Positions 25,844-34,536 are shown, counted from the stretch's first letter. The stretch is DNA of 64,000 nucleotides from Eubacteriaceae bacterium Marseille-Q4139 (GCA_018223415.1 JAGTTQ010000001.1:3211365-3275364); one strand, 5' to 3'. A program made the numbers and translations. Notes: generated from the letters alone by a model not told the origin.

Positions 25844-26311
25844 ATGGGGAAGGACAGCATTAAGCTGATTGCGAATAATAAAAAGGCGTATTTTGACTAT
25901 TTTATCGACGAGAAATTCGAGGCCGGCATTGCCCTGGCCGGGACAGAGGTGAAATCCCTGCGGATGGGCAAATGCAGCATTAAGGAGTCCTTTGTGCGGA
26001 TCGTGAACAACGAAGTCATGATTTTCGGCATGCACATCAGCCCTTACGAAAAAGGCAATATCTTCAACAAGGATCCGCTGAGAGAGCGGAAGCTTTTAAT
26101 GCACCGCCACGAGATCAATAAGCTAAAGGGAAAGCTCCAGGAAAAGGGCCTGACCCTGGTGCCGCTCCAGGTTTATTTCAAAGGGAGCCTGGTGAAGGTG
26201 GAGATCGGCCTGGCGCGCGGAAAGAAGCTCTATGACAAGCGTGCCGACATCGCAAAGAAGGATCAGAGAAGAGAGCTGGAAAAGGACTTTAAGGTGAAAA
26301 ATCTGTATTAA
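25844..26311 (+). CDS. smpB: SsrA-binding protein SmpB
   Basis: 155 residues, full length: NNKKAYFDYFIDEKFEAGI, LAGTEVKSLRMGKCSIKESF near 30, MHISPYEKGN near 63 and the basic tail GKKLYDKRADIAKKDQRRE. It binds tmRNA and delivers it to stalled ribosomes. I looked for the ssrA gene just downstream and did not see it. Confidence 0.96.
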   Translation: MGKDSIKLIANNKKAYFDYFIDEKFEAGIALAGTEVKSLRMGKCSIKESFVRIVNNEVMIFGMHISPYEKGNIFNKDPLRERKLLMHRHEINKLKGKLQEKGLTLVPLQVYFKGSLVKVEIGLARGKKLYDKRADIAKKDQRRELEKDFKVKNLY

Positions 26312-26317
26312 AAGAAG

Positions 26318-26361
26318 GAGAGGACGGGGCGCCGGAGCTGGGAGCGTCTCGTCCTCTCTTA
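26318..26361. terminator. Terminator after smpB
   Basis: GAGAGGACG and CGTCCTCTC arms with an inner GC-rich loop, downstream of smpB. The T-run is weak. The right arm also encodes the end of the antitoxin-relic frame on the other strand. Confidence 0.55.
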
Positions 26362-26569
26362 TTTCCTGCAAATCGGATACAACCAAAGGGTTTATTCGCA
26401 GTTTCATTAACAATTTCTTTTCCGCACGTTCACGTTCATAGTCTTCAATGTCAAGTACAACAAAACGCCCCCTGCCATTTTTCGTCAAAAAAACAGGTTC
26501 CCCTGCGCGGCAGTTTTTTAAAACCTCATTACAATTTCTCAAATCCGATACAGGTAAAATACTCGCCAT
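26348..26569 (-). pseudogene. Phd/YefM antitoxin joined to a RelE-like toxin remnant
   Basis: From the ATG at 26569 the frame reads as a Phd/YefM antitoxin: ASILPVSDLRNCNEVLKNC, EPVFLTKNGRGRFVVLD and EDYERERAEKKLLMKL. It then jumps without the normal antitoxin C-terminus into RINPLVVSDLQEI, which looks like the first strand and helix of a RelE/ParE toxin. The frame then runs through the smpB terminator into antisense of smpB without a natural stop. This looks like an internal deletion that fused the two genes and removed most of the toxin. The DNA-binding half may still be made; it is AT-rich compared with smpB. Confidence 0.65.
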
Positions 26570-26744
26570 AAAACTTGCCTCCTTTCTTTGCTGCACATGG
26601 TCGTCTTATCTTGATAATATACAAAAGGAACTTAAAATCAACTTAAAATTTTACAGCAATCATCCGCGCCGGCGCATGAGTTATTCGGTGTTCTATCCTT
26701 TTAAAATGAATGCCTGCCAAATTCTATGTCCGCATACAAAAGGC

Positions 26745-26773
26745 TCGACATCTCTCAGTCACGACAGTATAAT
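26745..26773 (+). promoter_or_regulatory. Predicted promoter of the hydrolase operon
   Basis: TCGACA (26745-26750), 17-base spacer, TATAAT (26768-26773), 37 bases before the hydrolase start. Confidence 0.5.
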
Positions 26774-26810
26774 AACCGCATAGCGGTCTTAAAGAAAGAG
26801 AGGACATGTC

Positions 26811-27479
26811 ATGAAATACATCCTGCTTCACGGACTGGGGCAGACGGCCTCGTCCTGGAATGCGGTCAGAGAGGCGCTGGACGTAAAATCCGGGGTTCTG
26901 TGTCCGGAACTGTCTGAGTGGCTTTCCGGCACAAGCGGCAGCTACCGGGACCTGTACCGGGAGATGGAGCGCTTCTGCGGCCAGTTTGATGAGCCGCTTG
27001 CTTTATGCGGCCTTTCCCTGGGCGGGATGCTCGCCCTGAACTACGCGGCAGAGCATGAAGCACAGGTGAAGGCGCTGGTTTTAATCGGAACACAGCCATC
27101 GGTGCCGAAAACGCTGCTGAAAATCCAGAATACGGTCTTTCGCATCATGCCGGCCGCGGCGTTCGGCTCCATGGGCTTTGATAAAAAAACGGTTTTAAGC
27201 CTTTCCCGCTCCATGGAAAATCTGGATTTCCGGAACGATCTGGGCCAGATTTTCTGCCGGACTCTTGTTGTCTGCGGAGAAAAAGACAGGGCCAACCGGC
27301 GGGCGGCAATAGAACTCAGGCGGCAGATTCCTGCCGCACGGCTGTCTGTTATCCCAAATGCAGGCCATGAGGTCAATACAGAAAATCCTGCCAGCCTCGG
27401 GCGCATCTTAAACCGTTTTTTTGCTGCACAAGCCGTTTTCCAGGGGAAGCTTGAGGAGAAAGAGAGGACTGCCGGATGA
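26811..27479 (+). CDS. Alpha/beta-fold hydrolase
   Basis: 222 residues with the alpha/beta hydrolase pattern: HGLG oxyanion region at 7-10, nucleophile Ser69 in GLSLGG, Asp159 in GEKD and His186 in NAGHEV. No signal peptide, so it is cytoplasmic. The substrate is unknown; small esterases and acyl-transfer enzymes share this fold. It is the first gene of a four-gene run, overlapping the next by 4 bases. Confidence 0.85.
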   Translation: MKYILLHGLGQTASSWNAVREALDVKSGVLCPELSEWLSGTSGSYRDLYREMERFCGQFDEPLALCGLSLGGMLALNYAAEHEAQVKALVLIGTQPSVPKTLLKIQNTVFRIMPAAAFGSMGFDKKTVLSLSRSMENLDFRNDLGQIFCRTLVVCGEKDRANRRAAIELRRQIPAARLSVIPNAGHEVNTENPASLGRILNRFFAAQAVFQGKLEEKERTAG

Positions 27480-27982
27480 ACATCAGAAAAGCAGAAAAAA
27501 AGGACGCGTCCCGGCTGGCCGAGATCCTGATTTTCGCCAAGCGGACGGCGTACCGCCCGATTTTTGAGAATGATTACGTCTCCTTTCAGGAAATGCAGGT
27601 TCTTGATCTGGCGCTGGATTTCAGGGACAGGCCGGACGCTTTGAGGGAAATCTACGTCTATGACGACGGCATCGTAAAGGGCATGATGCATGTGGAAAAA
27701 GGAGAGGACGGCATCAAAAAGCTGGAGCTTAGGGAGCTTTATATCGACCCGTTTTTCCAGGGCGAAGGCGTGGGGAGCTGTCTCATGAGAGCGTTCCTTT
27801 CCATTGCGGAAAGAGAAAAGGCGGAGCAGGTGTTTTTGTGGGTTTTAGAGGAAAATAAAAGGGCCAGGGGCTTTTATGAACGGTTCGGATACCGGCCATC
27901 CATGGAGCGGAAGGTGCAGCCGGGGACGGACAAATACCTGGTAAAATATGAAAAAACGTGCTATTCTAGTCTTATCACCTGA
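27476..27982 (+). CDS. GNAT-family N-acetyltransferase
   Basis: 168 residues. It opens MNIRKAEKKDASRLAEILIF and has the acetyl-CoA loop PFFQGEGVGSCLMRAF near residue 95, with the typical C-terminal ARGFYERFGYRP. The ATGA overlap with the hydrolase indicates coupled translation. The substrate is unknown. Confidence 0.88.
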   Translation: MNIRKAEKKDASRLAEILIFAKRTAYRPIFENDYVSFQEMQVLDLALDFRDRPDALREIYVYDDGIVKGMMHVEKGEDGIKKLELRELYIDPFFQGEGVGSCLMRAFLSIAEREKAEQVFLWVLEENKRARGFYERFGYRPSMERKVQPGTDKYLVKYEKTCYSSLIT

Positions 27983-27997
27983 AAGAAAGGAATTGTC

Positions 27998-29041
27998 ATG
28001 GAAGAGAAACAGCATAAGCGCCGGGTGCGGTACTCCGGTACCCATCCGAAAAAATACAGTGAAAAATACAAGGAGCTGGATCCGGAAAAATACGCCGATA
28101 CCATCGCCCATGTCATCCAAAAGGGCGGCACGCCGGCCGGCATGCACATTTCCATCTGCGTACAGGAAATCCTGGATTTTTTAAAGATTGAACCGGGACA
28201 GACCGGGTTGGATGCGACTCTGGGCTATGGCGGCCATACGAGGAAAATGCTGGAATGCCTGGATGGAAAAGGCCATCTTTACGCCCTGGACGTGGATCCG
28301 ATTGAGTCGGAAAAGACGAAGAAGCGGCTCCTTGAGGCCGGCTACGGGCCGGAGATTCTGACGGTGAAGTTAATGAATTTCGCAGACATCGACCAGGCAG
28401 CCAGGGAGGCAGGCGGCTTTGACTTCGTGCTGGCAGACCTGGGCGTCTCCTCCATGCAGATTGACAATCCGGAGCGCGGCTTTACCTTTAAAGCCGACGG
28501 GCCGCTGGATCTGCGGATGAACCCCTTAAAGGGACAGAGCGCGGCAGAGCGTCTTCTGGAAATGAGCAGGGAAGAGCTTACCGGAATGCTTCTGGAAAAT
28601 TCCGACGAGCCCTACGCCGAGGAAATCGCTGCCGCCATTGTGAAAAAGCTCAGAAAAGGGGAAGCGATTGGGACAACCTTCGCCTTGAGGGATACCATCG
28701 GAGAGGCGCTTTCGTTCCTTCCGAAAAACGACCAGGCCGAAGCTGTGAAAAAAGCGTGCCAGAGAACCTTCCAGGCCTTGCGGATTGACGTAAACGGGGA
28801 ATTTGAGGCACTTTATTCGTTTCTTTCAAAGCTCCCGGACGCCTTAAAGCCAGGCGGGCGCGCGGCCATTTTGACTTTCCATTCCGGCGAGGACAGGCTG
28901 GTGAAGAAATCCTTTAAGGAGTTTTACCAGGAGGGGATTTACAGCGATATTTCAAAAGACGTGATCCGCCCGTCGGCGGAAGAATGCGCGAGAAACAGCC
29001 GCGCCAGATCCACGAAAATGCGGTGGGCCGTGCGGGCATAA
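27998..29041 (+). CDS. RsmH-like 16S rRNA (cytosine1402-N4)-methyltransferase with N-terminal extension
   Basis: 347 residues. The SAM motif is LDATLGYGGHTRKML (71-85), followed by FDFVLADLGVSSMQIDNPERGF and PLDLRMNP, both typical of RsmH, and at the end TFHSGEDRLVKKSFK and NSRARSTKMRW. About 45 extra basic residues precede the point where ordinary RsmH starts. The gene is not in a division/cell-wall cluster, where the standard rsmH usually sits, so it may be a paralogue; whether the genome has another copy cannot be seen here. It lies in the hydrolase-GNAT operon. Confidence 0.85.
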   Translation: MEEKQHKRRVRYSGTHPKKYSEKYKELDPEKYADTIAHVIQKGGTPAGMHISICVQEILDFLKIEPGQTGLDATLGYGGHTRKMLECLDGKGHLYALDVDPIESEKTKKRLLEAGYGPEILTVKLMNFADIDQAAREAGGFDFVLADLGVSSMQIDNPERGFTFKADGPLDLRMNPLKGQSAAERLLEMSREELTGMLLENSDEPYAEEIAAAIVKKLRKGEAIGTTFALRDTIGEALSFLPKNDQAEAVKKACQRTFQALRIDVNGEFEALYSFLSKLPDALKPGGRAAILTFHSGEDRLVKKSFKEFYQEGIYSDISKDVIRPSAEECARNSRARSTKMRWAVRA

Positions 29042-29069
29042 CAATATGACGAAGAGCAGGAGGGTTCCT

Positions 29070-30128
29070 ATGGATAAGTACAGGATTGCAGTGATACCGG
29101 GTGACGGCGTCGGGCCGGAGGTATTAAAGGAAGGAATGCGGGTGTTAAAGCATGCCGCAGAGCTGGACGGGGGATTTTCCTTTGAGGATGTCTGGTTCCC
29201 CTGGGGATGTGAGTATTATCTGAAAAACGGCAGGATGATGGATCCGGACGCCATGGAGATTTTGAAAGACTTTGATGCGATCTATCTCGGCGCCGTCGGC
29301 TATCCCGGCGTGCCCGATCATATTTCCCTGTGGGAGCTTTTGCTCACGATCCGAAAGGGCTTTGACCAGTATGTGAATTTAAGGCCTGTCCGTCTCTTAA
29401 AGGGTGCCGGCTGCCCCTTAAAGGATGTGCGCCGGGAGGACATCAACATGACCTTCATCCGCGAAAACAGCGAGGGCGAGTATGCGGGAAGCGGAAGCTG
29501 GCTGTTTAAGGGAAAGCCCAACGAGGTGGTGATCCAGGACGGCGTCTTTTCCCGCGTCGGCTGTGAGCGGATCATCCGCTATGCCTTCGAGACCGCGAAA
29601 AAAGAGGGGCGCAGCCTCACAAGCATCAGCAAGGCCAACGCCCTCAATTACTCGATGGTATTCTGGGATCAGATTTTCCATGAGGTGAGCAGAGAATACC
29701 CGGAGGTGGAGACTCACTCCTATCTCGTGGACGCTGCCAGCATGTTCATGGTAAAAGACCCGAAACGGTTCGAGGTAGTCGTCACCAGCAACCTGTTCGG
29801 GGATATCCTGACGGATCTTGGCGCTGCCATCTCCGGCGGCATGGGCCTTGCGGCCGGCGCCAACTTAAACCCCGAGCGGAAATATCCGTCCATGTTTGAG
29901 CCGATCCACGGTTCGGCGCCGGATATCGCCGGAAAGGGGATTGCAAACCCCATGGCCTCCATCTGGGCAGCTTCTCAGATGATGGACTTTTTCGGAAGAG
30001 AGGACTGGGGAAAACGGATTTTAGACGCCGTGGAAGGCGTCCTGGAGGAAGGAAAGGTTCTGACGCCGGATCTCGGCGGGACGGCCTCTACGTCTGAGAC
30101 AGGCGCAGCCATTGCGGCAAAGCTTTAA
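29070..30128 (+). CDS. Isocitrate/isopropylmalate-family dehydrogenase, tartrate dehydrogenase type
   Basis: 352 residues from ATG 29070 (GGAGGG ahead; the ATG at 29046 lacks a site). The start KYRIAVIPGDGVGPEV and the metal and substrate blocks NLRPVRLL, FIRENSEGEYAGSGS and TSNLFGDILTDLGAAI mark the beta-decarboxylating dehydrogenase family. The FEPIHGSAPDIAGKGIANPM block and overall pattern are closest to tartrate/D-malate dehydrogenases rather than LeuB. It oxidises a 2-hydroxy dicarboxylate with NAD+. It is the last gene of the four-gene run. Confidence 0.82.
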   Translation: MDKYRIAVIPGDGVGPEVLKEGMRVLKHAAELDGGFSFEDVWFPWGCEYYLKNGRMMDPDAMEILKDFDAIYLGAVGYPGVPDHISLWELLLTIRKGFDQYVNLRPVRLLKGAGCPLKDVRREDINMTFIRENSEGEYAGSGSWLFKGKPNEVVIQDGVFSRVGCERIIRYAFETAKKEGRSLTSISKANALNYSMVFWDQIFHEVSREYPEVETHSYLVDAASMFMVKDPKRFEVVVTSNLFGDILTDLGAAISGGMGLAAGANLNPERKYPSMFEPIHGSAPDIAGKGIANPMASIWAASQMMDFFGREDWGKRILDAVEGVLEEGKVLTPDLGGTASTSETGAAIAAKL

Positions 30129-30134
30129 AAACGA

Positions 30135-30175
30135 ATCCCGCCTGTGGGGAACAAGGCGCACAGGCGGGATTTTTC
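30135..30175 (+). terminator. Terminator of the hydrolase-dehydrogenase operon
   Basis: CCCGCCTGTG and CACAGGCGGG arms followed by ATTTTT. Confidence 0.9.
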
Positions 30176-30179
30176 TTCC

Positions 30180-30232
30180 GGTGCCAGGAGCTTTTAGCAA
30201 AGGATGGCATCAATGACTGGGAGCAGATGTGA
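30180..30232 (+). pseudogene. Possible C-terminal remnant of a lost gene
   Basis: After the terminator a frame reads QELLAKDGINDWEQM and stops at 30230-30232, with no start codon. It looks like a protein tail. The next gene follows 21 bases later. Too short to assign. Confidence 0.25.
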
Positions 30233-30253
30233 TAAAGCAAATAGGAGGTGTCC

Positions 30254-30664
30254 ATGATTTATTATTTGGATAAGGCAGAATGGCCCACAATTCCTGCACC
30301 ACACGATTGTGTAATCAACAAAATCTCGCTTTCAGATGATTTCCTTATTTTGGACTTTGAACAGGGAATATCCATTCACGATTCCATCCGGAATCTTTGC
30401 CCCAATGCCAGGTCATTAACAATAAAAATACACTTAATTGATACGTTTGACATTTATCGGATGAAAACACGGAAATTTCCGAAATTCAGAAGATCGTATA
30501 TAGAATTTGATTTTGATAAATTGATCCGTCTTGTGGAGAGGAAAAGGGTCGAATATCTTTATCATCATGTTTCGTATCAGTCTTTGATTGTAAACTTATA
30601 CTGCCATGAAAATATTATCTTGAATTTGAGCACGGATTCCCTTGAATATATCTGGAAAATGTAG
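30254..30664 (+). CDS. Hypothetical protein, AT-rich orphan
   Basis: 136 residues from ATG 30254, with AGGAGGTG in front. It is soluble, without signal or membrane segment, rich in Ile, Tyr and Asp, with beta-like stretches (ISLSDDFLILDFEQGISI and SLIVNLYCHENIILNL). I do not recognise the family. Lower GC than both neighbours and a truncated-looking tail just upstream suggest transferred DNA. An orphan immunity protein of a polymorphic toxin is one possibility, by size, composition and position only. Confidence 0.55.
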   Translation: MIYYLDKAEWPTIPAPHDCVINKISLSDDFLILDFEQGISIHDSIRNLCPNARSLTIKIHLIDTFDIYRMKTRKFPKFRRSYIEFDFDKLIRLVERKRVEYLYHHVSYQSLIVNLYCHENIILNLSTDSLEYIWKM

Positions 30665-30709
30665 TGCTGTTTTCCCTTTTTTGAATATGTGAATCATGTT
30701 TTACATGTG

Positions 30710-30752
30710 AAAATGCCCGCTGTCAGCCATACGGCCGCTAACGGGCATTTTC
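30710..30752. terminator. Bidirectional terminator between the orphan gene and dat
   Basis: AAAATGCCCG and CGGGCATTTT arms with a GC-containing loop; serves both converging genes. Confidence 0.8.
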
Positions 30753-30761
30753 CAGTCACAT

Positions 30762-31604
30762 TTATTTTGTCTCGTTCTCAAACTTCTCCAGATATTTCTC
30801 CTGGAGCAGCTTCACCGTCTCCGGGGCCTTTCCGCCCGCCGGGACGCCGTCCACCTCATATGCCGTCGCACAGAATTTCGTGGAGCTGGAGACGATGATT
30901 TCATCGGCCTCGAGAAGCTCCTTCATCGTAAACGGGGTCTCATCCACGGTGATTCCGTTGTCCTTGCAGATCTGGATCAGATGCATTCTGGTGATACCAG
31001 GAAGAATCAGATGATCCGTCGGATGAGTCTTAAATACGCCGTCCTTTAAGATGGAAACATTGCTGTGGGCGCATTCGGTGACAATATCGCCGCGGTGGAA
31101 CACACATTCGCCGCAGCCAAGCTCCTCGGCCTTCTCCGCCGCCATGACGTTGGGGAGCAGGTTCAGGGTCTTGATATTGCAGTGGAGGAAACGGGTGTCT
31201 TCCATCGTCGTGAGCTTAAAGGGCTTTGTCATGTCGCCGTGCTTGCCCGGCTTCATGGTGATCCAGAGGTTCGGCTTCACATCCCCTGCCGGGAACTGGT
31301 GCTGGCGCATGCCGGTTCCGCGGGTCATCTGCCAGTAGACGAAAATCTCGTCGTCGTCCAGCTTGGCTAACATATCGTAAAGGATTGCGGCAATCTCGTC
31401 CTTTGTGTAAGGCATATGGATCTTTAAAAGACCTGCGCTGTTGAAGAAGCGGTCCAGGTGTTCCTTTAAAGCAAAGATCTTGCCGTTTTTCGCCAGCGTG
31501 GCCTCGTAGACGCCGTCTCCGAAATAGCAGACACGGTCGTTCATCGGGACAGTCATCTCTTCCAGAGGCCCGAATTTGCCGTTGTAGTAGCCTAATGTTT
31601 TCAT
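30762..31604 (-). CDS. dat: D-amino acid aminotransferase (class IV PLP enzyme)
   Basis: 280 residues from the second ATG; the first, at 31613, sits directly on the ribosome binding site GGGAGG. Class IV landmarks: DRVCYFGDGVYEATL near 20, the catalytic Lys in NIKTLNLLPN near 142, ECAHSNVSIL near 175 and the LILPGITR block near 195. It moves amino groups between D-amino acids and 2-oxo acids, supplying D-Glu or D-Ala for the wall. Branched-chain aminotransferase and ADC lyase share the fold, but the pattern best fits Dat. Confidence 0.85.
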   Translation of the reverse strand: MKTLGYYNGKFGPLEEMTVPMNDRVCYFGDGVYEATLAKNGKIFALKEHLDRFFNSAGLLKIHMPYTKDEIAAILYDMLAKLDDDEIFVYWQMTRGTGMRQHQFPAGDVKPNLWITMKPGKHGDMTKPFKLTTMEDTRFLHCNIKTLNLLPNVMAAEKAEELGCGECVFHRGDIVTECAHSNVSILKDGVFKTHPTDHLILPGITRMHLIQICKDNGITVDETPFTMKELLEADEIIVSSSTKFCATAYEVDGVPAGGKAPETVKLLQEKYLEKFENETK

Positions 31605-31836
31605 GATTTTCATTCCTCCCAGGTATCATATAAGCATCGCCGCAGACCATCTGCGTTTAAGCTAATCATAGCACTGTTTCCATGGCTTGTAAAGCCGCAG
31701 AAGGGGCTTTTTGGAGAGGATTTTGAGGCAGGCTCTCATGCCGAAATCTTTAGAGAAAATTAAGGTTTCTTTCGTTGTAGGAACTGCCGGTTTCCTGTAT
31801 AATAAAAACAGCAAATACGTGTAAAGAGGTGTACCA

Positions 31837-32562
31837 ATGAACATGAATCCCAATGGGGAGCTGGTGCAGTCTGCCGTCAACGCCCCGAACGCGATTGAGA
31901 TCCCGGAAAATTTTTTAAACGAGGCAAAGCGGTTCCAGGAGTTAATCATGATGTACTCCTGTGCGATCCGCGAGGTAAAGACGAAGTTAGAGGTCTTAAA
32001 CGACGATCTGGCCGTCCGGAACCAGAGAAACCCGATCCAGATGATAAAGTCCAGAGTGAAAAAGCCGGGCAGCATCATCGAAAAGCTCCAGCGGCGCGGC
32101 TATCCGATCACGATCCAGTCGGTGTACGACAACCTCTATGACGTGGCCGGGATCCGGGTGATCTGTTCGTTTGTGGACGATATCTACCAGGTAGCCGAGA
32201 TGCTTGCAAGGCAGGACGACGTGACGGTGCTGACCGTCAAGGACTATATCCGCTGTCCCAAAGACAACGGATACCGAAGCTACCATATGATTATCGAGGT
32301 TCCTGTGTATTTTTCCGACCGGAAGGAGAAAATGCGCGTCGAGGTGCAGATCCGAACCATCGCCATGGATTTCTGGGCGAGCCTGGATCATCAGATGAAA
32401 TATAAAAAAGATCTGGAGGACAGCACGGAGATCAGCGAGGAATTAAAGGAATGTGCCGAGATCATAGCCCAGACCGATTTAAAAATGCTCTCCATCCGCC
32501 GGAAAATTGATGAAAAGGCAAGCCCCGATAAACAGAAGCTCCTGGCGTTTGACAGGGACTGA
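31837..32562 (+). CDS. Small alarmone synthetase, RelQ-like (p)ppGpp synthetase
   Basis: 241 residues with only the RelA/SpoT synthetase domain: KPGSIIEKLQRRGYPIT near 70, YDVAGIRVICSFVDDIYQVA near 97, NGYRSYHMIIEVPV near 146 and VEVQIRTIAMDFWASLDHQM near 168. There is no hydrolase, TGS or ACT domain, so it makes (p)ppGpp in response to its own level and stress rather than ribosome stalling. Monocistronic between two minus-strand genes. Confidence 0.9.
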   Translation: MNMNPNGELVQSAVNAPNAIEIPENFLNEAKRFQELIMMYSCAIREVKTKLEVLNDDLAVRNQRNPIQMIKSRVKKPGSIIEKLQRRGYPITIQSVYDNLYDVAGIRVICSFVDDIYQVAEMLARQDDVTVLTVKDYIRCPKDNGYRSYHMIIEVPVYFSDRKEKMRVEVQIRTIAMDFWASLDHQMKYKKDLEDSTEISEELKECAEIIAQTDLKMLSIRRKIDEKASPDKQKLLAFDRD

Positions 32563-32571
32563 GCCGGCGGG

Positions 32572-33303
32572 CTAGTATAAGTAACAGGACAGGGTTTCGG
32601 TGATCTGGAACCCTGTCTTTTCATACAGGGAAAGGGCCGCAGCATTGTCCCCGGAAACCTGGAGGCGGACGGGGAGCGGCGCTTTCCTGGACAATTCATG
32701 GAGCACATGGCAGAGAAGCTTCTTTCCGTGGCCGCGTCCGCGAAATTCCGGAAGGATTTCAAAGCCGAAGAGATAGTAGTGGCCGGGAAAAGAGAGAATC
32801 TTTAAGGAGCCGTATGGGCTTTGAAAAAGGAAAAGCTCCCGGCCTGTCTCCGGATCCTCGCTGGCCTCCTCGGAAACGGCGGGATCTTTGGCCCCGGGAT
32901 ACGGCCCCGGCGCCAGCTCCATCATATGTTCGTCAAACAGGCGGCTGGCGCCGATGGCCGCGAGGGCGCCCAGTGCGCCGGCAGACTGATTGTCCGTATA
33001 AAACAAAAGCTCCGTCTCTTCCGGGAGCATGGAGAGCGCCTCGGAGAGAAGGAAAGAAAAAAGCCCCTGCCTGCGAAAGCCAGGCTTTGTAAAGGCTGTG
33101 CATTCGTAAGTCCCTTCGCCGGCCCCGGTAAAGGCGGCGGCAGAGAGAAGGCGGCCGTCCCCATCGGAAAAGAAGAGATAAAAATCGGCCTCCTCCTCGG
33201 GAAACGAGACGGATACCGGTTCGTGTTTTCTGCATGAGGAAAGAAGCTCATGAAGCTTTTTTTTGCTTTCAGAATCCAGGGAACCAAGACGGTTTACGGG
33301 CAT
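32572..33303 (-). CDS. Tandem-domain GNAT acetyltransferase
   Basis: 243 residues from ATG 33303 (AAGGAGGT in front; the longer frame to 33405 is not needed). There are two GNAT-like halves: the first with FTKPGFRRQGLFSFLLSEAL near 100, the second with LPEFRGRGHGKKLLCHVL near 195 and the C-terminal DNAAALSLYEKTGF. One domain may be non-catalytic. The substrate is unknown. It is convergent with the alarmone synthetase, with 9 bases between ends. Confidence 0.85.
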   Translation of the reverse strand: MPVNRLGSLDSESKKKLHELLSSCRKHEPVSVSFPEEEADFYLFFSDGDGRLLSAAAFTGAGEGTYECTAFTKPGFRRQGLFSFLLSEALSMLPEETELLFYTDNQSAGALGALAAIGASRLFDEHMMELAPGPYPGAKDPAVSEEASEDPETGRELFLFQSPYGSLKILSFPGHYYLFGFEILPEFRGRGHGKKLLCHVLHELSRKAPLPVRLQVSGDNAAALSLYEKTGFQITETLSCYLY

Positions 33304-33489
33304 GGGGCGTACCTCCTTCGTGTTGAAAACATATGCCTGCGGCGGCTCTTTTGTGCGGCCGGATGAGGCAAATTGATTATAGTACAGAAAAATGCCTTTT
33401 TTCAAGGGAAAATTTGTATCATTTTCCTGTATTGCCCGGGGAAAAATCCGGTGCTAAAATGTACCCATCAGAAGATGAGGAGAGACAGT

Positions 33490-33849
33490 ATGAAATATCT
33501 GAAAGAGCTTGTGATTATCTTCGGCATTACCATGGCAGGGGAACTATTAAACCGCCTGATCCCGCTTCCGGTGCCGGCCGGCGTCTACGGCCTGTTCCTT
33601 TTGCTGGCGCTTCTTTGCAGCGGCGTTTTAAAGCTTTCCGATGTGGAAAACACCGGTGACCTGCTTCTTGACCTGATGCCCTTAATGTTCATCCCGGCGG
33701 CCGTCGGGCTTTTGGAGCGCATGGAGGAGCTGCGGGCCATCCTGGTGCCGTTTCTCGTGATTACCTTCCTTTCCACCTTAATCGTCATGACCGTGACCGG
33801 AAAGACGACGGAATTCATTCTTCATTTTCAGCGCAGGGAGGACAGATAA
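33490..33849 (+). CDS. lrgA: CidA/LrgA holin-like membrane protein
   Basis: 119 residues with four hydrophobic segments. It has the CidA/LrgA features LLNRLIPLPVPAGVYGLFLL near 20 and DLMPLMFIPAAVGLL near 60. ATG 33490 is preceded by GAGGAGA. LrgA and LrgB in other Firmicutes affect autolysis and pyruvate uptake. Its stop directly abuts the start of lrgB. Confidence 0.9.
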   Translation: MKYLKELVIIFGITMAGELLNRLIPLPVPAGVYGLFLLLALLCSGVLKLSDVENTGDLLLDLMPLMFIPAAVGLLERMEELRAILVPFLVITFLSTLIVMTVTGKTTEFILHFQRREDR

Positions 33850-34524
33850 ATGCCGGTTACCTTTGGATTTTTCATCAGCATTGCCGCGTACCTTTTCGGT
33901 CTGTGGCTCAAAAAGAAACTGAAATGGGCTGTTTTAAACCCGCTGCTTGTGGCGATCCTTCTGGTAATCGCCGTGCTGGCCGTCGGGAACATCCCTTATG
34001 ACGAGTACAACGAAGGCGGCCAGTACATCAGCTATTTCCTGACTCCGGCGACGGTCTGCCTTGCAATCCCCTTATACCGCCAGCTTGAGCTCTTAAAAAA
34101 GAATCTGGCCGCGGTGTTTTTCGGGATCCTTTCCGGCGTCATCGCCAGCGCCGCCAGCATTTTTGCCATGGCGCTTCTTTTTAAGCTGGAGCATGTCCAC
34201 TACGTTTCGCTGCTTCCAAAGTCCATCACGACAGCCATCGGCATGGGTGTTTCCGAGGAAGCCGGCGGAATTGTGACGATTACGATAGTAAGCATTATTA
34301 TTACGGGAATTTTGGGCAACATGATAGCAGAGACATGGTTTAAGCTTGTGGGAATCCGGGAGCCGATTGCCAAAGGGCTTTCCCTTGGAACAGCGGCCCA
34401 TGCCATCGGAACGGCCAAAGCCCTTGAGTTAGGCGAAGTAGAAGGCGCCATGAGCAGCCTGGCCATCGCCGTGGCAGGGCTTTTAACCGTGGCGGCCGTC
34501 CCGCTGGTGTCAGGACTGATATAA
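33850..34524 (+). CDS. lrgB: LrgB-family membrane protein
   Basis: 224 residues, mostly hydrophobic (about seven segments). It has LTPATVCLAIPLYRQLELL near 58, PKSITTAIGMGVSEEAGG near 122 and GTAAHAIGTAKALELGE near 180, all typical of LrgB/CidB. It starts on the base after the lrgA stop, so the pair is translationally coupled. Confidence 0.92.
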   Translation: MPVTFGFFISIAAYLFGLWLKKKLKWAVLNPLLVAILLVIAVLAVGNIPYDEYNEGGQYISYFLTPATVCLAIPLYRQLELLKKNLAAVFFGILSGVIASAASIFAMALLFKLEHVHYVSLLPKSITTAIGMGVSEEAGGIVTITIVSIIITGILGNMIAETWFKLVGIREPIAKGLSLGTAAHAIGTAKALELGEVEGAMSSLAIAVAGLLTVAAVPLVSGLI

Positions 34525-34536
34525 GGAGGAGAGCAT

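Noticed and set aside
26123..26347. Extension of the antitoxin-relic frame into smpB
   Set aside because: The extra residues are antisense to smpB and its terminator and resemble no protein; they result from the lost stop codon.
26312..26810. ssrA (tmRNA) gene beside smpB
   Set aside because: No tRNA-like ends or tag-coding frame were found; the region holds a terminator and the antitoxin relic.
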